A stretch of 64,000 nucleotides of DNA from Colius striatus (lineage: Eukaryota; Chordata; Aves; Coliiformes; Coliidae): positions 16,251,048-16,315,047 of the forward strand of contig NC_084772.1 in NCBI RefSeq assembly GCF_028858725.1. The letters run 5' to 3'. The translations under genes were made by a program, and so were the position numbers. The notes under the pieces were generated by a model that saw only the letters and a program-made list of their open reading frames with translations, had not been told where the DNA came from and did no database searches. This document shows positions 39,314-51,400 of this stretch, one piece after another; position 1 is the stretch's first letter; each line of letters begins with the position of its first letter.

Positions 39314-42300
39314 ATATTGAGCATAGCATTATCCTTGGCTGATATGGTTTATTCTAATGTTATTGTCACTTTAGGGAATTGCCTTGGTTAAGAGGAAAAC
39401 TGGAGGTCTTCTTTTCCATTCTGGTCTCTGAGTGGTAAACCACGTCGGTGGGTTTTGTTACAGGGTATATGAAGGTTATTGAAGTGGCTGAGTGTGCTGC
39501 TTCACAGAATGGTAACAATGGAGATAGAAAATATGGAATGTTACAGACTAAGAAATTCAAAACATTATATAAGTACCATTCCTTAAGTGTTCAAATAAGT
39601 ATATTCTGATATGGATAAGAAACTAGTTTTCAGAATTTTAGCACTCAGATTGGACTGGGAGATGGATTGACTTCCAGGTTGTCCTCAGAGAGACAGTTGC
39701 TTTCAGGAATGAAGGTACTTTATAGCAATAATTTAAAACTAGGATCCAGAACAGCTACCACCTCCATATTAGCTCATAGAAAGCATGGGGACATGATTGA
39801 ATCCAAATCCCTGCCCTTTCTGGGTCCTGGTCTTAACTCAGTGATGGGAGGGGGCTTATACCTTCTCTTTCAAAGAGCTGGTTACAGTTACCAAAACTTA
39901 CTGATCATCTCAAGCCTGTACTTGAGTACATGGCTTTAAAGGTCTCCCTGCATGAAAGGAAGAAATGGCTCAACAACCTTCAGTTTAATATCTAAACAAA
40001 GAGGAAATGTTAGCTTTTGTTCAATCCAGTCATGCAGGACATGTTCTGAAGCCTGTAATGTCCCTGGAAGATCTCACTTCAGTAGTTTCTGCATCTGCTT
40101 AATAACCTAAAAGCTCATATGAACACTTGCTGATCGTGAAGAGGAGCTGAGTGAATTTCTGTCCCCTGTTTTCAAGTCTTAATAAGCGAATAATGATGAG
40201 TGCATCTCTAATCACAGGGTCAGGCTAAGGCAGAAAGCAAACAGCCGTAGCCTTTTGCAAAGCCTCTGTGATTACTGATAAAGCTCTGCCTTTTAGCAGC
40301 TTTCCCACTGGGCCATCTAAACTCAATGATCATGCAATCTAACAGACAGAGGCTGCTGCCAGGCGAGCAGGGATGCAGCAAGCTGCCTTTGCGTGGCATC
40401 TGGCCAGATAAGATGCAAAACTCATGCTAGGATACTGAGTTTTCCTGGCTCTCACCTCATCCTCCATTTTGTGCTTCCCCTTGCATTTTTTTCTGTGAGC
40501 TTAGTGATTAATTGTGGTTGGTTTTTTGTCAGAAAAGATTCTGATGTGCTGGCCATGACTGCCAGCACACAACACACTGCAAAACTCCATCTCGTGGAGA
40601 ACCATGCAGGAGTTCTGTCCCAGGCAGCACCTTTTGTCCCTTGGGGTGAGCTACTGTTTGTTTCACTGCAGAAAGAGCCCAAACAATCAACACACTACAA
40701 AATTGCTATCTGCATCAAGGCACCTTTTGTTCCAAATACTTTGTAAGATCTAGGCAAACATCCTAATGTTGTCCTTTGAAAAAACAGGTTAGAGTATAAA
40801 TGCAAATGTAGCTTTATCTCCTCAGCTTTAGCTGTCTAATTTGCCCCCAGCTGGTCCCAACTAAGCCACTCCTTTCATGGTTACCTGGCCTGTCTCTGTC
40901 AGCTGCCCTTGTTGCAGCTGGCAGTTTTCTGATCACTGCCTCTATCTTTGCTGTTTGTAACAATGCTGTGTTGGGCACCTCACCATGAGGCTGCTGTGAG
41001 AACAGTGCAGAGGAGGAACTAAAATGAAGCATGTACATCTCTGCCCGAGAGCAACAAGTGAGTAGAATTTGCAGCATGTTATCTGCTGATTTCTTTATAT
41101 GCTTGAGAGGAAGACTGTGGGGTGGTTTGTTAGAGGTATGGGGTTTAGTCACTGCCCAGACTGTGGCATTCCTGTGTGGCAGCCTCTAAGGCTTTCTGGT
41201 CTTGCTGGTTTTTACCACATCACTGGACCCCCGACTCTGTTGAGGCTCAGGGTTCAGTGTAGTTCCTGTCTCTCTGTGTGAGCCATGGATGCTTACCCAT
41301 TGCCACAGGCCTGGGAGGCAAACGGGGTGGCTGCAGCATCGCTTCTTCCCCCAGCCAGCACAGCCTGTGCAAAGCTACATGAGAGAAGGTTCAAAAGATG
41401 CTGCTTTTTGCTGTACAAAGGGTGACTGACACAACTGTTGCTGAAGGCAGTATTCTGCCTGGAGATACTTTAGCAGCTCCCCACCTCTGAGCAGGTTTGA
41501 CATAGGGGTCCCTGCCTCTCCCTGCAGGGTTTCTAGAGTCCCTACAATACTGAAGAGTCACAATTCTCTGGGAGCCCTTTAGGAAAATTATGGTTTTACA
41601 TCCTGAAGAATCCTGGGTCATGTCCACTTTCATCCCCCACAGAGTGAGAAGACAAACTCCTAGTGAACTTAATACAGTAGATTAATGCTTCACACATGGG
41701 AACCTTTCTTCTCACAAGCAGGAACTGCAGGTGTGTTGAGAAAAAAGGCCAGGGACAGGCATTGAGAGCCTTCATAGTGACTGGCCTGGGTCTTAAAACC
41801 TCAACCTCCTGCCGTCACAGAAGATCAGCTTTCATTTAGGAAGGAACAGTCTTCACAGTTGATGGCAGAAGCTCTAAAACTCACTGAAATAAACATAATC
41901 TAAAAAGACAAAGGAAGACTAATGCTGCAGCTTCTGAACCTTCATGACATTTAAAGCTTGGTACAGACGCCACTGGGCAAAGCTGCAGATTGGGCAGCCA
42001 GGGATTAAATGCCAAGAGGCACCACTGGCACTTGTTAGTTTAGGAGCACCAGCTGCCAGTTACAAAGGGGGAAAGTGTTGTGATTTGGGTGGATGGAGTC
42101 TGTGCCTGAGGGAAGGCTGCAGGGGTGGGGGCCTGCTTGTTTTCCTTCTGAGAGTAGGAGGGCTTTGGTCTGTCTGGAAGAGCTTTATTTTGCTTCTTGT
42201 ACTGCAATCCTACAACTAACCCAAATTGCTGGGGAAAATAATGGAGGAAAAATGGTTTTACTGTGAGGAATAGGAGGTGATCACTTCTCTGGAGGCAGGT

Positions 42301-44189
42301 TTGCTCTTAGGGCTACAGCTGTGAAGTGCTTGTGCCACCCATGCCCACAGCTCCTGCAAACTGCCTTGCTCCCAGGTCCAAGCCCCAGCTGCCATCCATC
42401 AGCTCCCTGCAGCCCGGCTGGAGGCAGCTCTGCCACCGCCACAGCTGGAAATGCGCTGTTCTGCCAGACTGCAGCAGTGTCCTTGCCAAAGATCATTTTC
42501 CTGATAAGCTGCAGGTTCCAGTACAAGTCATTTTGTGTTCTTTGGATGGGTAATCTTTGCAAATATGTTTCCCACACGGAAAGATGTGTTTCACTATATG
42601 CTGCAGCAGTAAATGGTGCAGCATCTTAGCTGCCCTAGAAGAACTGAGTGAGATAGCAGATATGCCAGATGCATTATTTATGACAAGGATTTCTGTACTT
42701 TCCCTGAAATAGCTAGCCCTAGGGCTGGCCAGGTGATAAGCTGATAACCAAATAGTATTTGCAAAGGCTGGTGGGTGCAGTTAGCTGGATGAGGACTGGG
42801 ATGTCTTCTGGTGATACAGGCATTGTGTGGCCTGGAGGACATGTCAGATCACTGACATTTTCCAGAGGCTTCTAGAAGAAAACATTTCTTTTGTTGCTAA
42901 CACAGAGAGGGATGATGACAAGTGTTTTTCTTTTCTAAGTCAGTTTGCTTTGGCAGATGATTTTTCTGTTTCCCTGATGCTGTTTTTTCCTTCTAGTGTC
43001 TGCATTTTGTATTAGGACTATTTTCCCACTGAAAAAAGAAAACAAAACAGGCAAAACTAACCAAGTGTGCTGTGACTCACCAAGTATCTCACTGGTTGCA
43101 TAAAAGCATCCCTTTTCAGTTCCTGGACCATTTCTATTGTAGACAGGAAAAAATGAAATTAAGTGACTTGTCCAATGCCATAATAGTGCCATTTAGTTTA
43201 AGGACTTACAGTTCTCTGGCATTTCATTCTCTGCTTACTGAGGGAATCCTCATTAAACTTAGCAGCTGAGCTGGAAGTTTTGCCTCCTTGGCTGAAAGCA
43301 GTGTCTTAGGTCTTATTTCCTCCAAAGCAAAGGGTGTGCACAGAACCCCTCTGAACACCCTCAGCTGAGAGCCTGTAGGCAAAGTCCCAGAGAAATATAT
43401 GCAGTTAGGAGACAATAGCCTAATTTCTCATTGCTTTCTCATCAAATAGGATAGCTGAGAGCCTGAACCAACATTGAATGTGGCCATTATAAGCATTTGC
43501 TACTATTTTATTAATCATCCTCTCCACACATTTCTGGGCAATTGCCTCTGGTTGGTCATCACAGGGAAAGGAGCAATTTGGATCCCCAAACCCAGCCTTT
43601 TCCACCCAGCCGGGCCTGGGTTTAGATGAGACTGCAGATCCAGCCACTCTGGCTCATCCCCCCTCATGTATGGAATTGGGATCGCTCCATCTGAGGATCA
43701 GGTGGGAAATGGTGTTGATACTGGGCTATGACAAGAGGGCCATAACAAAGTCTCTACCAAATGCTGTTGGACCTGTCCATCAGCAGAGTGTTTGTGCAGT
43801 GTGGCACTAGACAGAGGCAGAACTCAGAGACTCAGCATAGGCACGTGACAGGAGGTTTACAGAGGGAATTGCTTCTGAGGCCTCACTTGAATGATCAGTC
43901 TGCAGCCACTCACCTGAACAAGTTAGATGCTGCTGCCTGTGCTGCATGACACTTGCTCTAACCAATTCTCACAGTTCGCCTAGTCAATGTTAGCCTCATT
44001 TCAATATTGTCATTCTTGCAGCACATTCCCTGGCATTGTAGGTTAATTTCATAAAGCATAACTAATATGATTCACATGAGATTTTTGTTTGACATGTCAG
44101 CAATGTATAAAGTTATTACAGTGTTCTGTTTGCTGATCATCCGGCAAAACAGGATAATAAAAGGATAATTGTTGCGAGCTTCCTTCCTT

Positions 44190-44222
44190 ATTCCTATTGA
44201 GATGGTAAACTCAAATAGGAAT
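44190..44222. repeat. Inverted repeat, 12-bp arms
   Basis: ATTCCTATTGAG and CTCAAATAGGAAT are reverse complements apart from one extra A, separated by the 8-base loop ATGGTAAA. It may be an ordinary chance palindrome or a protein-binding site. Confidence 0.6.
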
Positions 44223-44603
44223 CTCACAGGAGTTTCACCACTGGCTTTGATGGGGACAGCATCAAGCTGATTGGTCCTCTAAATGAACCTAATCATAGCT
44301 GCAGTTATGAAAAATTCAGGGAGTAATATTTATTTCCATGTCATGACTTATTTGGTGGGGGAAAAAACAGGACTCTCGTTAATCCTTCCTCAGTTCTCTG
44401 TATTAAAATACACTATATACATTGCCAAACCCAATTGTCTTTCTTGGGGATGCAGTATTGGTTTATACTGTTTTTTATGGAGCTGCTGGAGCAAGTAAAT
44501 GAAGTACAAAATGGAAAATCCTTCCACAGAGAACCCAGCTGCTCCTCTGTATTTGTAGCTGTGTTGCCTCTGATGCTCCGGGGCACTCGTGGCCCTGGGC
44601 TCT

Positions 44604-44671
44604 GCCAGAGGCAGCGTGCACAGCCTGGCCAAGCTCCTGCATCAAGGGCCAGGCTGTGCATGAAGCTTGGC
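44604..44671 (+). other. Pre-miRNA-like hairpin, unproven
   Basis: The arms 44615-44630 and 44647-44662 pair over 16 positions (14 consecutive Watson-Crick pairs, one G-U, one C-G) around a 16-nt loop. Beyond a 2x2 internal loop, positions 44609-44612 pair with 44665-44668, and after a two-base bulge 44604-44606 pair with 44669-44671. The whole is 68 nt, the size of a microRNA precursor, and the strand assignment is arbitrary. Nothing in the sequence shows that it is transcribed or processed, and I do not recognise a known microRNA. Confidence 0.35.
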
Positions 44672-45439
44672 TGCCCACAGCAAGCACTTGTCTCACAGGT
44701 CCTGCATTGAGAAATTACTTTGCTAGCCTTACTTCAGAACAGCATTAGATCCCTTGCAAAGGTGGTACCTCAATGGAGACTATTCACTGCTTACAACCTG
44801 AGGAGCATCCATATTGAGCAGCAGTCTGCAGTACCAAATTCCTCAAACTAACAGAGACCCAAGCTGTTCAGTCTACATAGCAGTGTGAGGCACTGCACAA
44901 ACCTGTCAGCTCACAGCTGGAAGCAGCCCTGACACCTCAGCAGGCTGGACTAGCTCAGATCTAGTGCTGCACAAATATTACTGGCTCACTTGTACATGTC
45001 GGGCTTTGGTGACCTGGCACCACTTTTCTTCTGCATGGGGAGATGGTTCTGGATTTTCTTGCCATTAGTTATCAGAAAAGGAGCAAAGGCTTTTGGCTTC
45101 TGCAGGCAAAACTCTGTTGTCTTTAGTGAGTATTTAACTCACAGGAACTTTCTCTTCCCCATTTCTGTGGGCTTAGAGCCATCCAGTAACATGCAAGTCT
45201 GTTGAGGAAGAGAGAGCACGAGGCTTGATAAAGCCATAAAAAAGCAGCTGTCTGGTATTTGATTGCCCAGCCCATATGAGAGGGGAGGAACTATGGCCTG
45301 AGTCTGTGCTTGCCAGCACTGTGCTGTGCTACAGCTGTGTGCAGCTGCCAGCACTGTAAAAGGAGAAGCACACAGCAAGGAGTGAGGGAAAGCACCAGAC
45401 TTGGCAGGTCCATGTGAGCTGCAGGCCACCATGGCAGTG

Positions 45440-45473
45440 GGGAACCTGGCCCTATAGGGAACCTGGCCTTACA
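45440..45473 (+). repeat. 17-bp tandem duplication
   Basis: GGGAACCTGGCCCTATA is followed directly by GGGAACCTGGCCTTACA and then GGGAAGGC, a start of a third unit. This is a small local duplication in intergenic DNA. Confidence 0.7.
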
Positions 45474-48400
45474 GGGAAGGCTGGGAAAACTTCAAAGAGG
45501 ATTTGTACTCTGACTGGAGAGGCATTGAAAATTAACACGGGCAGTGAATGTCAAATCCACAGGAACCCAACCTGATTGTGGTACCCAACCTGCAATAAAG
45601 TGGTGTCAAACAGGTGTGATCCTGAGATTCAAAGATCTTTAGAAGATTAATCAGTCAGGTGTCTGTGTAACTTGTGAAATCATGCCACCTTGTTACAGAA
45701 GCTGATTTGACCCAGGCAGAGCCCATAGCATTGTTTTTGGAAACAATATGGACAAAACCAGGACGAATGATTTCCCATTCCTTCTGAAAACCCAACTGTG
45801 AAACGTGTTTGACCTGAGGAATGTCTGTGTGCAACTGCTCTTCCTACAGTAACGAAGCATCTAGAAAATGTGCAATTAGACTGAGCCATATCCTCTGCTG
45901 GGTAACACTAGTGTAAGGCCACACAACAAAGTGGAGTTACCCTGAGTATTAAGCAGACGTAGGAGAGCCTGTACTTTGATGGATGAGCAATATAAAACCC
46001 AGAGCTCTCCTAATCATTCTTAGGTTACTTAAGACATCTGCTGGAAATGAGAATAAACTGCAGTGTGAATGTACATGACAGAATGAATAATGAAAAATCC
46101 CGTGAACTATGTTTACCATGTGTCTAAATTACTTGGCAAGTGGCAGAATATTTTCCATTTGCACCTATTATTTGAAATTATTTGAATAAATATCCAGTTT
46201 ATTCCTGCTGTTCTAACCACCACTGAGGAATCCAATTTCAGTTTCAAAGCACTTTAGGTCTGAATCCAGTCTTTGAACTCGCTTCTTCCCTGATGTGTCA
46301 GGTCACACAACAGACACACATGCACAATATGTAGCTGGGGTTGAAGTACAGGCCAGGTTTCAGGCTTTGGATGGATGGAAGCATCCTCTGCCTTTACAGC
46401 TGGATACAGGGGAACACACAAAGCTCTCATTCTCTCTTTACTTACAAATCTTGTTTACAAACATTATACTGTGATTCTAAGTTCTCTTTAAAGAGTTTCC
46501 CAGCACATTGTGTATTTTGTCAGGGTGTGTGACCCTGCCACTTGCACAGCCCCAGCTGCTTAATCCCATATTATAAGCCCACAGCTCAGGTTCTCTGGCT
46601 GCACTTGGCTCGTGGGGTTGTAGCACAAGGAGAGGATGCTGCACAGGGCTGGAAACACATGGGAGATGGACCATGAGCATGACATGAGGTTCACACATAG
46701 CACAGGCAGATACGTGTCTCAGAGCATCCCCCAACCCTACCAGAGGAATCTCATTTTTCAGAAAGATGAGAAGAAATGGTGATTTGTATCTCCCTTTTCA
46801 TGCCCAACAGCCACTTTCAGCTAGTTACAATACCCTCTCAGGTATAACTGCAGCCATGTTCTTGCTGATCCCTTCAGCTTTTCATTTTAAACCCCTAGGG
46901 TTCTCCCAAACATGTAATACAGAAGTTGGTATGTCCTACAATTTCTCAGATGAGCTAAGTCTAGTCATTAAATACTGCCAGTATGTCAGACAGGGTCTGT
47001 CTGCACTGTCAACAGTGCAGTGAGTGCATTTACAAGGACATGAACAAGCTGACTTTACATTATGTAGCTTGAATGCTACCAGCAAAAAAAAGCTACAGAA
47101 TATAGCAGAAAAAAAACAGGTAAATATATATTTTTGCTAGTCTGCACTGGAGACCATGCCAGGCTGGCTACAGCACCCACCCATGACATGGACTGAGATC
47201 TCCAGTCCTTAAAGAGGGCAGCTAACTGGAAAGGCAGGTGCTGTGCTCCCTTGTCATGGTTCCTTCTGCCCAAGCTAGAATTTAGCAGGGAAAAACAACC
47301 AAGACTTTAGAAAAGCCCTCACAGGCTTCTGTGTTGTATCAGGAAAATTTTAGGGACATCTAATACAGTAGCAGCATCCAACTCATCTGTGTCAAAACCC
47401 AGCCTTAAGGGTAGGAGAGCTGAAGGTGGGAGGGATGTTCTACTGCTGACCCCTCACAAGAGGTCAGCATTCCCAGGAAACAGATGAGTTTTTTCTCAAC
47501 AGGCTATCAGTGAAAATTGCACTGGTACAGGTTATTTTCTCTTTTCCAGTCCCAGCATCCTTGTGTGAGCATCTCCCAGTAGGTGATAGGTAGTTTGCAC
47601 TTTCATCCCATCATGGGGGCAGGGATGTGCATAGTGTACAGTGGTAGGGCTCATTGCAGTGTTTGTCTCTGCCTCCAGCTACCCCTTCCCTAGCCTCCAG
47701 CAAGGGAGGGCCACTTCCCACTGCTTGAGTTTGCCTGCAAAGAAGCAGACATTTCCCAAGCATTTCCATTTAGGGAGTATTTCTCCTCCCTGACCAGGCA
47801 GCTAAAAACTTCCTTTACTTTTCAAAGAACCGTGTTTTATTTGGACTACATCACATGTTTTCCAAGCCTGGGGCCTGGTGCATGAGCTGATTATGCCTGT
47901 GCATGGGGTTAGTGCTGCTTCTAAGACATGGGAAAGCAGGGTCAGCTGTTTGCAGATCCTGTGACTACCTTGAACTGCAGAGCTGTGGTTTGGCTTCTTG
48001 CCCTGAGCCAGGCTGGCAGCCCCCAGCTGAAGCATGTCCTTGTCAGTGGGCAGCCACACTGGCTGGGTGGGAGCAGCAGCACTGGGAGTGTCTCTGAAAG
48101 CACCTCTGTAGAAAGGTGAAGGAATTAGGGACCTCAAAGGTCATATGGCCATACAGGAGGTGGGAACTCATTTCTGGGCTGGCCAAGCAGAAGCTCTCAG
48201 CCTTTGAGCAGAACTTTAGAGGCCTTGGCGATGTGTAGCCACCAGAGAGACGTGATCATACTCCTGAGGTGTTTTTCCATCTGGTATAGGAAAATGCTAC
48301 AAATACCTACAGAAGCCAAAGCATAATCCTCACTGGGGCCAGCCCTCCTGGCAGGATGCGAAGCTGCACTGCTGGTAACCTGCTACAAACCTGTGAATGT

Positions 48401-51400
48401 ACAATTCAGAGTGTCTGGCGAGCTTCACAGAGCCTAAATAAAGGCTTTGTCCAAATTGTTTTGTCTGGCACATGTAAGGATGAGCAGAACCTCTTAAGAT
48501 CATGTTAATGTGAAGCTGGAAAGCCTCATTTTAGAGGGAGACTGTGATGATCAACAATAAAATATTTAAAGGGAGAAATGGAATGTTTAGGATGTTTTCA
48601 GGTCATTTCCAGGAAGGAAAAAAGGCAGCACACATTACAGGAGAAAAATTAGCAAAACAGGTAATTTTATATTTACAAAAGAGAAATAGAGACACATTCT
48701 CACAAGCATCCTGAAGGCCAAACAAGCCAAGCTGCTGCCAGTAATTCCCAACATGGAAACTTGCCAAGTCCACAGAGAGAAGCATTTTAAAAGACCTCAT
48801 TGAACTTTTCTGTTTGCATCTGAACTGCAAAGAAATTGCTTTAAATTTTCTCCTAAAATCCCTTACCTTTAGAGATGACACAGTGTCAGCTGCCATGTAA
48901 AACGTCTGGTTTGAGGGGGATTATGATTTGCTCTCTGCATGTTTCACATACCCATGAAAACATCCACCTCTAAATAATTGGCTGTTTCTTTGGGGTCCTT
49001 CCTGCCTAAAGAAATAGGCATGACAGGTAGCAAAACACTCAGCACCTACTTATTTTTGCATCTAAAGGCCTGAAGTAAAAAGGGTTTGTCAACTGTGCCA
49101 TTCCTTTGAGGTATCTGAACACTCTGAGAAAGCAGCTTTCTCAGTGCAGAGCAGCATTGGATAGGTAACCAAAAAAGAGAGCAGTGGCTTTGCTAACATT
49201 GCTCCATGTAGATTTGGTGAATCCCTTCTCTCTTCTGACTTGGATAAGCAGTATTTTCTCAGCTTTACAACCTATAATCTATATTCATTGACATTAGAAG
49301 AGGATGAAAGGAGTACAAGTGGGCTAGTTTGGTTACATAGACAGCAATGTTTGCCTTATATGCCATTTGGTCATACAGACAATTACGTGTGATACATGTA
49401 AGACGAGTCTTTCTGCTGCCTCTTGCAAACTGTTTACCCTCCCCTCTGCTTGCTAAGACCCAGCTGTGAGATGCTTTGTGACAAAGGCCTCAAATAAGAG
49501 ATACAAAAAACACTTATTGCAGAAACCCAAAATACTGTCCCAGTTCATCTTTTCAGTACACATCCGTTATTTACATCCCAAGTTTCCTCATTTTCTGAAA
49601 CTTGTATTTACAGCATGTGAAGTGAAAAGCAACTGTAGGTAGTAACAGTTAGGTCTGGAACTGATGAATGCTACCTTGAGAGGTCTATTTGTTGATTAAT
49701 CCCAAGGTGAGGCGTGTGTTTGGGATGGCAGCTACACACAACTCATGCCCTCGTTCCAACACTCACTGACATTCAGTGAGGGTCACTGGTGGGCAGCCTG
49801 GTTTTGCAATAAACCTGGAACCTCCTTTAATTCTTACAGACAGAGCAGGTCACTCATAGTTAGAAAATTTCCTTTCAAACAGGCAAATTAGCATGACAGG
49901 AAAAAAAATCTTCAACTGATTGGCAAAATATCACAAATAAGATTCACAAAACCTCACCCACCAGAGGTGAGCCCTTCCCTTTTAATAAACACACAGTCTG
50001 TTTGTACAAATTTCCCCAAAATAACTTTGGTGTTGGGATGTCAGCCATTATCCTGCCTCATACCTGGCTGGACTGAGACCAAATCCTGAAGACTCTGCAA
50101 GACTTTTCAAGGCCAAATAAACCAAGCATATGGTAATTTTCCAAGCACGACATAATCCATGACTACTGCAGAATTTGCAATGATTGTTACATTTAGTTGA
50201 AGCAAATACAAATCAACCAGTAGATCCCATTTACCACCCGAGGCAGTCACAAAACCTTTCACCAACCTTTGTGTTATCTACTTTTGTTGACTGTATTAGC
50301 TCTTTGGATTGCCCCACTAGAAGCGTCTTGGCCTGGCAACAGCTCTTGTTAGTTTTCATACTGACATACTCTGAGCAGAGAGGCAAATAGTTACTTTCAT
50401 ACAAGTTTTTTCCCAACTCCTATGCTGAACTGGATTTTCCACAGCTGAAATGCTGAGGAGTTTGCTATGATTTCAGTAGCAGATAGAGCACATCAGTTTC
50501 CCATGTGGTCAAACATGCCACAACACAGCTCTGAAGCATGCAGGTGACTGTAGATCTCAGCAAAACATAGCCAGTCTGCCAGCAATATTTGAGCAGTTTG
50601 CTTTCCAACAATCTGAAGCATTCATGGTTTTTTAAAGGTATTTTTTACAAGTAGTGTTTTCTTTGTAGATCTGTTACCTCAGGAGATAAGTAGAGGATGG
50701 GGTCCCCCTACCTAGGATCTTACTCCACACAACAGGAAATGGCTTCTGCAGACAGGACTATTTCAGGATCTCAGTCCAGCATTCAGTCCTCATCTCACAC
50801 CAGCTTCTCATACTTGATGCCCAATTGCATGTTCTTTCCACAAACCCAGTGATGGCTGAGAATGGAGAGTTAAAAACAGCTGTATGAAGGGTTTTTCTGA
50901 GACAGTTTACTGGAGCATATAAAGGTAGAACTGTCTCTGAGGAGACCAGACTTTTTACCTTGAAGATCCTCAATGGAGAAATTGAAATAAACTTCTTACC
51001 AAAGGGTGCTTGTGCTCTGAATAGTTCAGTTGTCTGAAAGCAAATGGAATGAGGTGGGGAGATGGGAGCCAAAACCTGTAGGTGTCCATGCAGTATAGCA
51101 CCTACGGCTTTTGCAAGATGTCTCTTATGAAACAAAGCACTTCAAGAGTGTTTTGAAGGAACCTAAGCACTCCGAGAGAAACCACAATTCTGTCTGTAGA
51201 CAGAAGTTTTTCTATACTGATGTAAATAAAAACCTGCCATCCCATCCTAGTCTGGGCATGGCTGTGAAAGTATGAGGCTGTTTAAGTTTATATAGCACAT
51301 TTGGATACAGAGAGAGGAACAGGTTTGTCCATGGAAAGATTACTTCTCTCTGAGCTGTGTTATATTAGTATAACTATGCTGGTAAAACAAAAATTACAGC

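Larger units (their letters stand above)
36393..39335 (+). other. VAT1L: VAT1L 3' untranslated region (probable extent)
   Basis: About 2.9 kb after the VAT1L stop has no coding signal but contains three canonical AATAAA hexamers at 38105-38110, 38615-38620 and 39308-39313. The last is followed by T/G-rich DNA (TTGGCTGATATGGTTTATT), a plausible downstream cleavage element. A long 3' UTR is also known for mammalian VAT1L. The true end, or ends, are inferred and would need transcript data. A 15-bp tandem repeat lies inside it at 36818-36859. Confidence 0.6.

Noticed and set aside
42281..42629. Overlapping open frames of about 100 codons on both strands
   Set aside because: A locally G+C-rich patch; the frames are complementary shadows without recognised motifs, and there is no CpG enrichment.
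51188..51205. Palindrome TTCTGTCT-GT-AGACAGAA
   Set aside because: Eight-base arms with a 2-base gap are expected about once by chance in a window of this size.
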